Origin: Bacillota bacterium
GTDB taxonomy: Bacteria > Bacillota > UBA4882 > UBA8346
DNA: 14,462 nt
Reading direction: 5' to 3'
Assembly: GCA_023392595.1 (NCBI GenBank)
Contig: JAEVYU010000082.1
Location: forward strand, 1 to 14,462
In this document: one piece after another, positions 1 to 6,256 of the stretch
Layout: each line of letters opens with the position of its first letter
Numbering within the stretch: position 1 is the stretch's first letter
Program-made: the position numbers and the translations under genes
The notes under the pieces: model-generated
Seen by the model: only the letters and a program-made list of their open reading frames with translations
Told to the model about the DNA's origin: nothing
Databases searched by the model: none

Positions 1-400
1 GCAGGCTCTTTTCAGCGAATGCTTTGCTATCAAAACGTTCAATGGCTTCAGGTTTATTCTCTTTCAGAAATTTTACTCCCGACTCAGCCGCGAACTGCCT
101 TTCAGGCTTTGTGTCAAAACCCATAATTTGACCGTAGTCCGGCTGGCACAGCCATATATCCCCAAAATGCTCACTGCCGTAACTGTGGTCAGGATCGCCA
201 TGGGTCAATACCAGCATTACCGGAAGTTCCGTTATACTTCTGATGATGGGCCTTATGTCCTCGTAACCAAAACCGGCGTCAATTAAGACCGCTTTTTCCT
301 GCCCCAGGATAAGATAACAATGCACAATTCCAGCATCAGTAATGACATATAGATCATCGTCCAGTTTCTGCACCTTAAAAAAATCTGTTGAGTTAATCAT
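1..400 (-). CDS. MBL-fold metallo-hydrolase, N-terminal part (runs off window)
   Basis: The first 133 residues of a metallo-beta-lactamase-fold hydrolase; the rest lies left of the window. The reading begins MINSTDFFKVQ at the ATG at 398-400, preceded by an AAGGTGA ribosome site about 5 bases upstream. A GxxxAVLIDAG-type strand (AVLIDAGFGY) is followed by THGDPDH. This is the metal-binding motif of the family in its HxDxDH variant, where Asp replaces the second His of HxHxDH, as seen in several clostridial MBL proteins. The family hydrolyses thioesters, lactones and similar bonds using one or two metal ions; the substrate here cannot be told. The protein is probably cytoplasmic, since no signal peptide is visible. 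The gene looks intact as far as it goes and has its own leader. Confidence 0.85.
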   Translation of the reverse strand, partial: MINSTDFFKVQKLDDDLYVITDAGIVHCYLILGQEKAVLIDAGFGYEDIRPIIRSITELPVMLVLTHGDPDHSYGSEHFGDIWLCQPDYGQIMGFDTKPERQFAAESGVKFLKENKPEAIERFDSKAFAEKSL

Positions 401-448
401 GAGTATCACCTTTCTTCGAAAAATTACATTTGAATATTACTCCTGATA

Positions 449-477
449 ATTTAAGCCGCTTTTACAATGGTTACAAT
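449..477 (-). promoter_or_regulatory. possible promoter of the MBL-fold gene
   Basis: On the minus strand TTGTAA (472-477) and TAAATT (449-454) are separated by 17 bases, each matching four of six consensus bases. The spacing and the position about 50 bases before the start codon fit, but the match is weak. The rest of 401-683 holds no convincing gene. One minus-strand stretch ending at the stop at 452 (KTYKAAVNLLESYL and on) follows a good AAAGGAGGAG at 552-561 but lacks an ATG, and may be another relic. Confidence 0.3.
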
Positions 478-683
478 TCTAGCCATCCCTATTGATACGA
501 CTACCAAATAACTTTCCAACAGGTTTACCGCGGCTTTGTACGTTTTCTATTCTCCTCCTTTCTCTCCGGATTCAGAACCAATCATGCTCATCGATTTCAT
601 ATAAAATCTTCGTTTGTTTCATTATTACGGGATATTGGGTGATATTACCCGATTTCGGCTGAACCGGGAAAACACCCCAATCG

Positions 684-957
684 CTATTCGATATCAATCT
701 GCTGTTTTGCTTCGACCCTTTCGTCTCTTATAGCGGTTGCTGCTACGCGAATCCACTTGCTACCATAAAAAGCACAGATTTCAATTTGGGGTTTGCCTGG
801 ATCTACTTGGAGACGTTCTTGACTTTGCCTGTCGCGATATAAAGCTTGTTTTTAAACATATCTACCGGTCCGAAGGGACGCACCCTTGGCTAGTCACCGT
901 CGAGCGTAGCAATGTAATAGGTCTTGCACTTCTTTAAAAATCACATACTTCTTTCAG
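684..957 (-). pseudogene. Pyridoxamine 5'-phosphate oxidase family protein, decayed
   Basis: Read on the minus strand and allowing for breaks, this encodes LKEVCDFLKK, then KTYYIATLDGD-stop-PRVRPFGPVD, KLYIATGKVKNVSK-stop-IQANPK, and after a frameshift EICAFYGSKWIRVAATAIRD. This is the recognisable core of the small FMN-binding split-barrel proteins of the pyridoxamine 5'-phosphate oxidase superfamily. Breaks seen: a missing base near 935-940 (before KKCKTYY), TAG stops at 890-892 and 803-805 where the family often has Gln, a frameshift near 781-790, and a stop after EAKQQIDIE with the C-terminal quarter unrecognisable. The CTG at about 955-957 stands where a start would be expected. The gene is divergent from the damaged HxlR regulator, a common pairing for flavin-linked enzymes. 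It cannot make a working protein. The plus-strand frame at 737-937 is only its shadow. Confidence 0.8.
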
Positions 958-983
958 GGAAAAACCCCCCTTATTTTATTTAC

Positions 984-1012
984 TTGACATTCTGCCTGCT
1001 GTTTAATATTAT
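984..1012 (+). promoter_or_regulatory. promoter of the HxlR-type regulator
   Basis: TTGACA (984-989) and TATTAT (1007-1012) lie 17 bases apart on the plus strand, a near-consensus sigma-A promoter about 80 bases before the ATG at 1091. Confidence 0.7.
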
Positions 1013-1052
1013 TTTAGTATGCATAAAAATATAATCAAGTACAATCGTTTAT

Positions 1053-1065
1053 TATACTAAGTATA
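1053..1065 (+). promoter_or_regulatory. operator-like palindrome downstream of the HxlR promoter
   Basis: TATACT-A-AGTATA is a perfect 6-bp inverted repeat with a one-base centre, placed between the likely transcription start and the gene. Further ATACT/AGTAT half-sites lie at 1016-1020 and 1073-1077. Self-regulation through such a site is normal for HxlR proteins, but binding here is inferred. Confidence 0.45.
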
Positions 1066-1090
1066 CAAATAGATACTATAGGCGATTAAC

Positions 1091-1409
1091 ATGAAAAGAC
1101 GAAGATTTTGGTATATGCCCGTATGCTACGGTGCAAACGCTACTTTCGGGAAAATGGACTTTGGCCATTTTAATTGGTTTATCAAGAAAAACCATGCGGT
1201 TTAATGAATTGCTAAGGGAACTTCCAAACCTTACCCGGGCTACACTTACTAAGCAGCTTAGAACATTAGAGAAGAATAGATTGAAGATACCACCTAAGGT
1301 TGAATATTCGTTAAGTGATATGGGAGAAAAGTTTAAGCCAGTTATAAAAACTATGAAGGCTTGGGGCGAAGAGTATATAATTCAGATGCGACCGCGGAAA
1401 CAAACTTAA
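1091..1409 (+). pseudogene. HxlR-family winged-helix regulator, damaged
   Basis: The body reads ICPYATVQTLLSGKWTLAIL, then RFNELLRELPNLTRATLTKQL and PPKVEYSLSDMGEKFKPVI, which is the HxlR family signature in order (Cys-Pro, GGKW-like, RF-EL, LT-QLR-LE, PP-VEYSL). Two faults are visible. The ATG at 1091 is in a different frame from the Cys-Pro codons at 1116-1121; one extra A (or two missing) in the A-run at 1094-1097 explains this, and it restores a start reading MKDEDFGICPYATV. Second, between NRL and KIPPKVEYSL about seven residues of the wing hairpin are missing. The GTG at 1131 would give a 92-residue protein lacking the N-terminal Cys that many HxlR members use for redox or aldehyde sensing. 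Function as a repressor is doubtful. It is divergent from the broken oxidase gene that it may once have controlled. Confidence 0.75.
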
Positions 1410-1489
1410 ATCCAGCTTGTATGTTTCAAACTTTGTGTAAATGGCAATAATATCCACAGAGGAGATGGCCATTTATGTAAAGTGTACAG

Positions 1490-1585
1490 ATGCACCGCGC
1501 CAAGGAATTGGTGAAAGAATGCCGGACCGTGGAGGACATCCACAACAAGCTAAAGTAACTTTTCAAAGACTCCCTAGGGATATGA
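1490..1585 (+). pseudogene. remnant of an IS256-family transposase N-terminus
   Basis: From the ATG at 1490 the frame reads MHRAKELVKECRTVEDIHNK, then LK-stop-LFKDSLGI-stop. This matches the opening helix region of IS256-family transposases (typically KEC-T-EDI...LK-LFK-T). An AGAGGAG ribosome-site-like stretch lies at 1458-1464. In-frame stops occur at 1556-1558 and 1583-1585, and nothing resembling the DDE catalytic part follows. The fragment is more GC-rich than the DNA around it, consistent with an imported scrap. The overlapping open frame 1441-1644 has no recognisable content of its own. No inverted ends or target duplication could be fixed. Confidence 0.6.
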
Positions 1586-1783
1586 CATTTACAGACGAAG
1601 AGATCGATGCATTTTTACCCAGGAATTTAAGGAGAGGAAAGTAATTTAGGGGATTGTTAAAATTAGGGTTCAATGTGTTTTAGGGGGCAATTTTTCATAA
1701 TTATATTAGAAAGAAAATGCTTCTGAGCACATCAATTGAATAAAAAAATAGTCATATGCAGAATAATTGATTAGGTTGAGGAA

Positions 1784-1910
1784 ATTCTCAAACATTTTGA
1801 GAATCTGTAGGTTTTTCTCAAACTATTTGATAAGAATTCTTAAACTTTTTGAGAAGTGGACTCAAAAAACGCCCTTTTACCTATTGAGTTTTCTCAAACT
1901 TTATGAGAAC
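1784..1910. repeat. cluster of four 9-3-9 palindromes (TTCTCAAA-nnn-TTTGAGAA)
   Basis: Four copies share arms close to ATTCTCAAA / TTTGAGAAT around a three-base centre: 1784-1804 (perfect arms, centre CAT), 1814-1834 (centre CTA), 1836-1856 (centre CTT) and 1890-1910 (centre CTT). The last three have one to three arm mismatches. Separate half-sites ACTCAA (1860-1865) and TTGAGT (1884-1889) lie between copies 3 and 4, and TTGAG...CTCAA at 1776-1791 flanks copy 1. Start-to-start distances are 30, 22 and 54. The rest of 1645-2010 is AT-rich with no gene, tRNA or clear terminator. The geometry suggests a multi-site operator for a dimeric HTH protein. The nearest plus-strand gene is a relic and the exporter ends, rather than starts, here, so the target is unknown. 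Confidence 0.75.
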
Positions 1911-2010
1911 CCATATAGATTTTCAGTTTGATGATAACTTTTCAAAATAAAAACTTACAGCTAACTTCATTTTTTATTTACTTATGTAGCTTATAAAATA
2001 AGTGGAGTAC

Positions 2011-3249
2011 TTATCCATCACCGCGCTTTTTCCTGACAATCACCGGAATCACCAGTAAAAAGGTTGTCAAGCCGCAGGCTAAAAAGCCCATGCCGCCGCC
2101 CCAGTGTTCCATGACCGTTCCGGCATAAAAATTTCCGATCGGGGTGGAACCCTGATTCAAAAATGAATAAACGCTCATGACCCTGCCGCGGTATTCATCG
2201 CTGGACTTCAGCTGAAAAATGGAGTTGGCCGTGTTGATGAAGGTCAGATTCATCCATCCGATAGCGGCGACCAGAAGAATACAAACCCAATATTGTCTTG
2301 TGAAAGCGGCGACCATCTGTAAGATGGCGGTACCCAAGCCGTCGAAAAACAATAAGCCTTCTTTCACGCCCTTTTTACTGATGGTGGCCATGACCAGCGC
2401 GCCGCAAAGTGAACCGACTCCGGCGGCAGACATTAAAGTGGTGTAAGCGTAAGCGCCTTTTTGCAAAGCGGTTTTGGCAAATACCGGAATCACCACATCG
2501 TTGTTCATGGCAAAAGTGCAAACCACGGCCATGATCAGCACATTATTGGTCAAAGTCCGGTCTTTTCTGATATATTGAATCCCTTCCTTGATTTCTTGCA
2601 ACATATGGCGGTGATTTCGCTGAACGACGAGGTCGGGAGTATGGATCAGCAAAATCCCCCAGAGGACCGCGATATAACTAAGGCCATCGAGAAAAAAGCA
2701 AAAGACCGGACCGAATTTGACAATGACAATGCCGGAGATGGCCGGTCCGACGATTTTGGCCAGGTTTACGATGGTCGAGTTGAGAGAGACGGCGTTCATC
2801 ACGTCCTTTCGTCCCACCATTTCAATGAAGAAAGATTGCCGGGCCGGCATGTCCAAGGTCTGGGTCAGGCCGAAAAGAGCGCTCAAAATCAGAACGTGCC
2901 AGTATTGAACCACATGGAAATAGGTCAGAGCGGTCAAAATAAAAGCCTGCAGCATGAACACAGTCTGGGTCAGCAGCAGGATTTTTTTCTTCGGGAAACG
3001 ATCGACGAAAACACCGGCAAAGAGGGTAAACAGCATCATGGGGAGAAATTGGCAGACCCCCAGAATGCCGACTAACAGGGGTGAGCGGGTCAGGGTATAA
3101 ACCAGCCATACCTGGGCGGTTCTTTGCATCCAGGTACCGGTCAAGGATATCCATTGACCGATCCAGAAGTTGCGAAAATTTTTGTATTTTAATGAGGAAA
3201 AGGTGGTGCTGAGAGTTGTGGCAATTTTAGTGTTCATGACTTCCGGCAT
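2011..3249 (-). CDS. MFS transporter, EntS-like exporter
   Basis: A 412-residue integral membrane protein of the major facilitator superfamily, of usual length for a 10-12 helix member. Features: WMQRTAQVWLVYTLT around residues 40-54 in the first helix; the cytoplasmic loop motif AGVFVDRFPKKKI near 78-90, which is the family's loop 2-3 signature G-x3-D-R-x-P-K; and the DMPARQSFFIEMV stretch typical of the MFS_3/EntS-type exporters. Such proteins move siderophores, drugs or other small molecules out of the cell using the proton gradient; the substrate is not visible. The start chosen is the ATG at 3247-3249 with TTAGGA 4 bases upstream; the ATG four codons later is an alternative. It stands alone with its own promoter about 110 bases upstream. 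No clear terminator follows. Confidence 0.9.
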   Translation of the reverse strand: MPEVMNTKIATTLSTTFSSLKYKNFRNFWIGQWISLTGTWMQRTAQVWLVYTLTRSPLLVGILGVCQFLPMMLFTLFAGVFVDRFPKKKILLLTQTVFMLQAFILTALTYFHVVQYWHVLILSALFGLTQTLDMPARQSFFIEMVGRKDVMNAVSLNSTIVNLAKIVGPAISGIVIVKFGPVFCFFLDGLSYIAVLWGILLIHTPDLVVQRNHRHMLQEIKEGIQYIRKDRTLTNNVLIMAVVCTFAMNNDVVIPVFAKTALQKGAYAYTTLMSAAGVGSLCGALVMATISKKGVKEGLLFFDGLGTAILQMVAAFTRQYWVCILLVAAIGWMNLTFINTANSIFQLKSSDEYRGRVMSVYSFLNQGSTPIGNFYAGTVMEHWGGGMGFLACGLTTFLLVIPVIVRKKRGDG

Positions 3250-3355
3250 CGCGTCCTAACGTAGAAGTGAAAATCCCTGAATTTTTGGGGCTCCCCCTTG
3301 ACAAGATTTTCGTTTGAACCGTTCTTAATATCGATTTTATGAGGCAATAAGTAAT

Positions 3356-3384
3356 ATTATATACTTCGAAACAGCGGTATACAA
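3356..3384 (-). promoter_or_regulatory. promoter of the MFS exporter with overlapping inverted repeat
   Basis: On the minus strand TATAAT (3356-3361, perfect) sits 17 bases after TTGTAT (3379-3384, weak -35). ATACTT (3361-3366) and AAGTAT (3383-3388) form an inverted repeat that brackets the promoter, a plausible repressor site. The leader would be about 100 bases. The remainder of 3250-3480 shows no gene. Confidence 0.5.
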
Positions 3385-3480
3385 GTATCCGAAATAGCGA
3401 CCCATTATCAAACCGGGTAATTGTTCAGCCTGATTTCCTCAACTTACGGTTTGAGCGATGCCCAAGAAAAAGGTTATAAG

Positions 3481-3519
3481 AAAAGAGCCTGCCGGAGTTG
3501 GTATCCGGAAGGCTCTTTT
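3481..3519 (-). terminator. rho-independent terminator after the flavodoxin gene
   Basis: A 15-bp stem with one mismatch (AAAAGAGCCTGCCGG at 3481-3495 against CCGGAAGGCTCTTTT at 3505-3519) and a 9-base loop. Minus-strand transcripts leave through GGCTCTTTTCTT; the plus side also ends in TTTTATTT, so it could work both ways. It lies about 85 bases past the stop of the flavodoxin-like gene. Confidence 0.8.
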
Positions 3520-3604
3520 ATTTCACGCGGCGCTGTTGCCAGACCCGCGTTTTTTGTTTTGGATGTTTTTTTGCATTTCCCGCCGAAGGCCAACCTTTAT
3601 TCAA

Positions 3605-4159
3605 CTAACTTATTTTTCTACCCACTGCTTCCGCTTCCTCTAAAATCTTAGACTGCCGCAGAATATCGTCTTTTTTATGTAAGTCACCGGCAACAATATT
3701 CCCGGCATTTTTCATCTCGAAGTAACCGAAAAATTGATTCAAATATTCCGTCACATTGCTAAATGCCGCTGCGGGCGCACCGCTACATGTAACGGTGATG
3801 TACTTTTTCCCCGGTAAGTGTTTGGCAGTCAGATCAGGCTTCAGAAAGGGGCGTAACCGGTCCAGAAAATTTTTGGTTATTCCGCTAACTTGCAACATAT
3901 AGATGGGTGTTCCCACGATCAGGCAGTCGGCCTCTGCGATTTGGGGTAAAAGGTCGGTTAGCTTGTCATCGATTGAACAAAAATCAACCTTACCGGATTG
4001 ACAGGCATCACAGGCCATACATCCCTTATGATTCATCTCCGATAAATTGTAAACATCAACTTCATGTCCGCTTGCCTTTGCGCCTTTACAAACAGCATTA
4101 ACTATTTTTGCCGTATTTCCATCTCTTCTGGAACTCCCCACAAATGCTATGACTTTCAT
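3605..4159 (-). CDS. iron-sulfur flavodoxin-type NAD(P)H-dependent FMN reductase
   Basis: A 184-residue flavodoxin-fold protein. GSSRRDGNT at residues 8-16 is the FMN phosphate loop, and GTPIYMLQVSGITKNFLDRL matches the second FMN-contact segment of the NADPH-dependent FMN reductase/iron-sulfur flavoprotein family. Cys47-x2-Cys50-x2-Cys53-x7-Cys61 fits the compact CX2CX2CX4-7C pattern that holds a 4Fe-4S cluster in archaeal and clostridial iron-sulfur flavoproteins, so electron transfer between an Fe-S cluster and FMN is likely. The start is the ATG at 4157-4159, because AGGAGG lies 7 bases before it; the in-frame ATG at 4184-4186 has no such site. The SDR gene lies 82 bases upstream on the same strand and may share its transcript. 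A strong terminator follows. Partner and substrate are unknown. Confidence 0.88.
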   Translation of the reverse strand: MKVIAFVGSSRRDGNTAKIVNAVCKGAKASGHEVDVYNLSEMNHKGCMACDACQSGKVDFCSIDDKLTDLLPQIAEADCLIVGTPIYMLQVSGITKNFLDRLRPFLKPDLTAKHLPGKKYITVTCSGAPAAAFSNVTEYLNQFFGYFEMKNAGNIVAGDLHKKDDILRQSKILEEAEAVGRKIS

Positions 4160-4241
4160 TCTTATTCCTCCTGTTTTACTTTTCATGCGCCACGCCGCTT
4201 AGGGGTAATCAGTCGAAGGGGATTGAGCGACAAGTGTAAGG

Positions 4242-5003
4242 TTATTCGATTGAACCTTTCATGGCGTTGTACATCTTTGCTGAGTACTCGTCAATTTGAT
4301 CCCGCGACATCCGTAAGCGATCGGCGGAAGTACTGTATCCGATTTCCGTCTTGCCTTCTTCCAATCCTTTAAAAATACCGTCAGCGAAGGCGTTTAACGG
4401 TTCAACTTGTGTTTTTAACCAGGTTCCGTTTAAGTCCGTATCGACTGCCGGGGGGGCTACTTCGATCACTTCGACGGAGGTGGCTGAAAGCTGGTATCTC
4501 AGGCTCATCGTAAAAGAATGAAGCGCCGCTTTGGTGGCCGAATAAATCGGAGTCACAGCCAGCGGAGTAAAGGCCAGCCCGGATGTGACGTTAATAATCG
4601 CCGCCGCTTCTTTTTCAGCAAAGATGGGGGCGAACAGCATGGAAAGATGAAGCGGCGCTTCCAGGTTGGCTGTGATTTCTTTGGCGAAGTAGCCCCAGTT
4701 CTTCTTCACGTCGGCTTTTAACACATTAAAACGCTGTAAAATTCCAGCATTGTTGACTAATCCATTGATCTCCGGAAAATGGGCGGTTACCCATTCAAAT
4801 AACGCTATGCGCTCGGATTCTATCGTCAAATCGCATACCCTGGTAATGAGGCCCGGGAAAACGTCTTTGCCTTTTTGAAGTGCGTTTTCACGCCGGCCGC
4901 AGATAATGACTTGATTCCCTCGCTTGATAAAGCGTTCTGCAAAGGATAGCCCGATTCCGGAACCTCCACCCGTAATGAGGATGGTGTTTCCCGAAAGTTT
5001 CAT
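4242..5003 (-). CDS. short-chain dehydrogenase/reductase (DltE-like)
   Basis: A 253-residue classical SDR oxidoreductase. Rossmann motif TGGGSGIG is at residues 11-18, Asp58 is the adenine-contact Asp, NNAG is at 84-87, and the catalytic set is Asn113, Ser141, Tyr154 and Lys158 (YSATK). All expected catalytic residues are present. The sequence ITGGGSGIGLSFAERFIKRG with the downstream VAPPAVDTDLNG resembles the DltE/YciK-like SDR branch, whose substrates are mostly unproven. CGRR at 35-38 suggests a preference for NADP(H). The start is the ATG at 5001-5003, placed 8 bases after GAGGTGG; an ATG six codons earlier overlaps that ribosome site and is rejected. It lies upstream of the flavodoxin-like gene on the same strand. 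Confidence 0.88.
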   Translation of the reverse strand: MKLSGNTILITGGGSGIGLSFAERFIKRGNQVIICGRRENALQKGKDVFPGLITRVCDLTIESERIALFEWVTAHFPEINGLVNNAGILQRFNVLKADVKKNWGYFAKEITANLEAPLHLSMLFAPIFAEKEAAAIINVTSGLAFTPLAVTPIYSATKAALHSFTMSLRYQLSATSVEVIEVAPPAVDTDLNGTWLKTQVEPLNAFADGIFKGLEEGKTEIGYSTSADRLRMSRDQIDEYSAKMYNAMKGSIE

Positions 5004-5037
5004 ATCATTTCCACCTCTCATGGATGCCTAAATGCTA

Positions 5038-5322
5038 CCTCACCCCGCCCTCTCCGGCGATGCAACTCAGAGAAGCAAATCACGGCGAGGGATGTTAGAG
5101 CAGTAAACTTGGGCCTTTTTAAAAGCCAAAAATTTGAAACCTAAAAGATTGGCGCGAATTTCATTCGATACACCTCTCCCCGTCGAATAGCCGTCATTGA
5201 AACACTTCACCGGGGAGAGGCCGGGAGAGAGGTCGGCATTTAGACCCGATAGTTTTGGGGAATTTCTCCCTGATAGCTTAATGACATTGACCCCGCACTC
5301 TCTCCAAACGGCGAGGGTGAGG
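5038..5322. repeat. GC-rich palindromic intergenic repeat region
   Basis: The gap between the SDR and methyltransferase genes is built of CTCTCC/GGAGAG-type blocks. CCTCTCCCCG (5173-5182) and CGGGGAGAGG (5211-5220) form a perfect 10-bp hairpin with a 28-base loop. CCTCACCC (5038-5045) near the left end is inverted as GGGTGAGG (5315-5322) near the right end, and CGGCGA-GGG occurs at 5087-5096 and 5310-5317. The pattern is that of a dispersed, non-coding palindromic repeat of the CCTCACCC...CTCTCC kind found between genes in many bacteria. No open frame of substance is present. Confidence 0.55.
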
Positions 5323-5344
5323 ATAAATAGGCTTTTTTAAGTCT

Positions 5345-6103
5345 TCAGTTTGGTTTTTTTACCGCTACCGTCAAGCCGTCCCCGATCGGCAGCAAAGTGC
5401 TTTCAAATTGTAGACAACCGGCAATGCTTCTATTGAATGCATCTAATGACTTACATATGGAGGCCCAATCGCCGAACCCGGAACCAAAATCAAATACCGG
5501 AAAGAGTGTATCCTCAGCAAGGAGCAATCCACCCGGCTTAAGCAACCTGCCATAGTCCTCCAACATTTCGTGGTAGAGCCTTTTATCACCGACATCCTGG
5601 AAAATCAGATCGAACACTTCGTTCATACCGGCGATGATGGTGCGCGCATCACCGGTTCGAACCTCGATCTGCTCTTTGACCCCTTCCCGTTCAAAATTTT
5701 TAACTGCTTGCCTGGCTACTTCCGGGTCAAGTTCAATGGTAACGATTTTACCGCCATAATGTTTCATCGCCTTGGCCATCATAACAGTTGAAAAGCCGAT
5801 ACTGGTGCCGATCTCCAGAATTCTTCCGGGCTTTGCCACCATGATTAAAACTTGCAGCATTCTGGCGACATCGTCATCCACAACCGCTCCAAAATCTTTT
5901 AATTCTGTATTCTCAGTATATTGTTTTTGCGTTAGTTTTCTTTTTTCATATAAGCTTTCAATATAGGCGCCGGCCTTTTCGAAATCCAATTTTCCGCTCC
6001 TCCTCATCAAGTTTTGGTTGATATCATCGACCACCATTAATTTATCATGTTTGCTTTCCCGGCGCATGAAGGATTCAATCAAAACATAGCACAATCTTAT
6101 CAT
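5345..6103 (-). CDS. SAM-dependent O-methyltransferase (class I, COMT/YrrM type)
   Basis: Up to 252 residues. The SAM-binding motif ILEIGTSIGFSTVMMA is at residues 95-110, with IELDPE at 123-128 (acidic ribose contact). GDA is at 151-153, and QDVGDKRLYHEML at 169-181 supplies the metal-site Asp and the Lys of the caffeoyl-CoA/catechol O-methyltransferase fold. LKPGGLLLAEDTL at 188-200 is motif III and DGLTVAVKK near the C-terminus is the usual end. It should transfer a methyl group from SAM to a hydroxyl of a small molecule, with a divalent metal; the acceptor is unknown. The start is uncertain. The ATG at 6101-6103 has only AATAGG before it, and the ATG at residue 23 (MVVDDINQN) is closer to the family's usual start but has no clear ribosome site. 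It stands alone between a repeat and a terminator. Confidence 0.85.
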   Translation of the reverse strand: MIRLCYVLIESFMRRESKHDKLMVVDDINQNLMRRSGKLDFEKAGAYIESLYEKRKLTQKQYTENTELKDFGAVVDDDVARMLQVLIMVAKPGRILEIGTSIGFSTVMMAKAMKHYGGKIVTIELDPEVARQAVKNFEREGVKEQIEVRTGDARTIIAGMNEVFDLIFQDVGDKRLYHEMLEDYGRLLKPGGLLLAEDTLFPVFDFGSGFGDWASICKSLDAFNRSIAGCLQFESTLLPIGDGLTVAVKKPN

Positions 6104-6165
6104 GGCCTATTCAAGTTGGAATTACAAGGAATTCCCAGTGGAAGCAGGTTGTTGAAAAAAGACAA

Positions 6166-6195
6166 TAAAAAAAGGCACTCCAATATGGAATGTCC
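6166..6195 (-). terminator. rho-independent terminator after the AraC gene
   Basis: On the minus strand GGACATTCCA (6186-6195) pairs with TGGAGTGCC (6174-6182) across a 3-base loop. This gives nine pairs including one G-U, with one bulged A. A run of seven T (6167-6173 as A on the plus strand) follows at once. It closes the transcript of the AraC gene, which ends at 6257. Confidence 0.82.
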
Positions 6196-6256
6196 ATCTT
6201 CTTTGACCCCGATATATTTCAGCGGATATGATGGTTCATGGTTGATAATCACCAGC

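Noticed and set aside
737..937. 66-codon plus-strand frame
   Set aside because: Antisense to the decayed oxidase gene, whose motifs are clear on the minus strand.
1784..1910. CRISPR array
   Set aside because: Repeats are true palindromes at uneven spacing (30, 22, 54) with no unique equal-length spacers and no cas genes.
1980..2003. terminator for the MFS gene (ACTTAT...ATAAGT)
   Set aside because: Only a six-pair AT stem with no T-run on the minus strand; too weak to call.
2461..3075. 204-codon plus-strand open frame
   Set aside because: Lies wholly inside the MFS gene on the other strand, with a composition typical of an antisense shadow and no motif or ribosome site.
3421..3651. plus-strand frames across the terminator
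   Set aside because: They run through a strong hairpin terminator and into the 3' end of the flavodoxin gene; no family likeness.
4160..4186. upstream ATG extending the flavodoxin-type protein by nine residues
   Set aside because: It spans the AGGAGG ribosome site that serves the ATG at 4157-4159.
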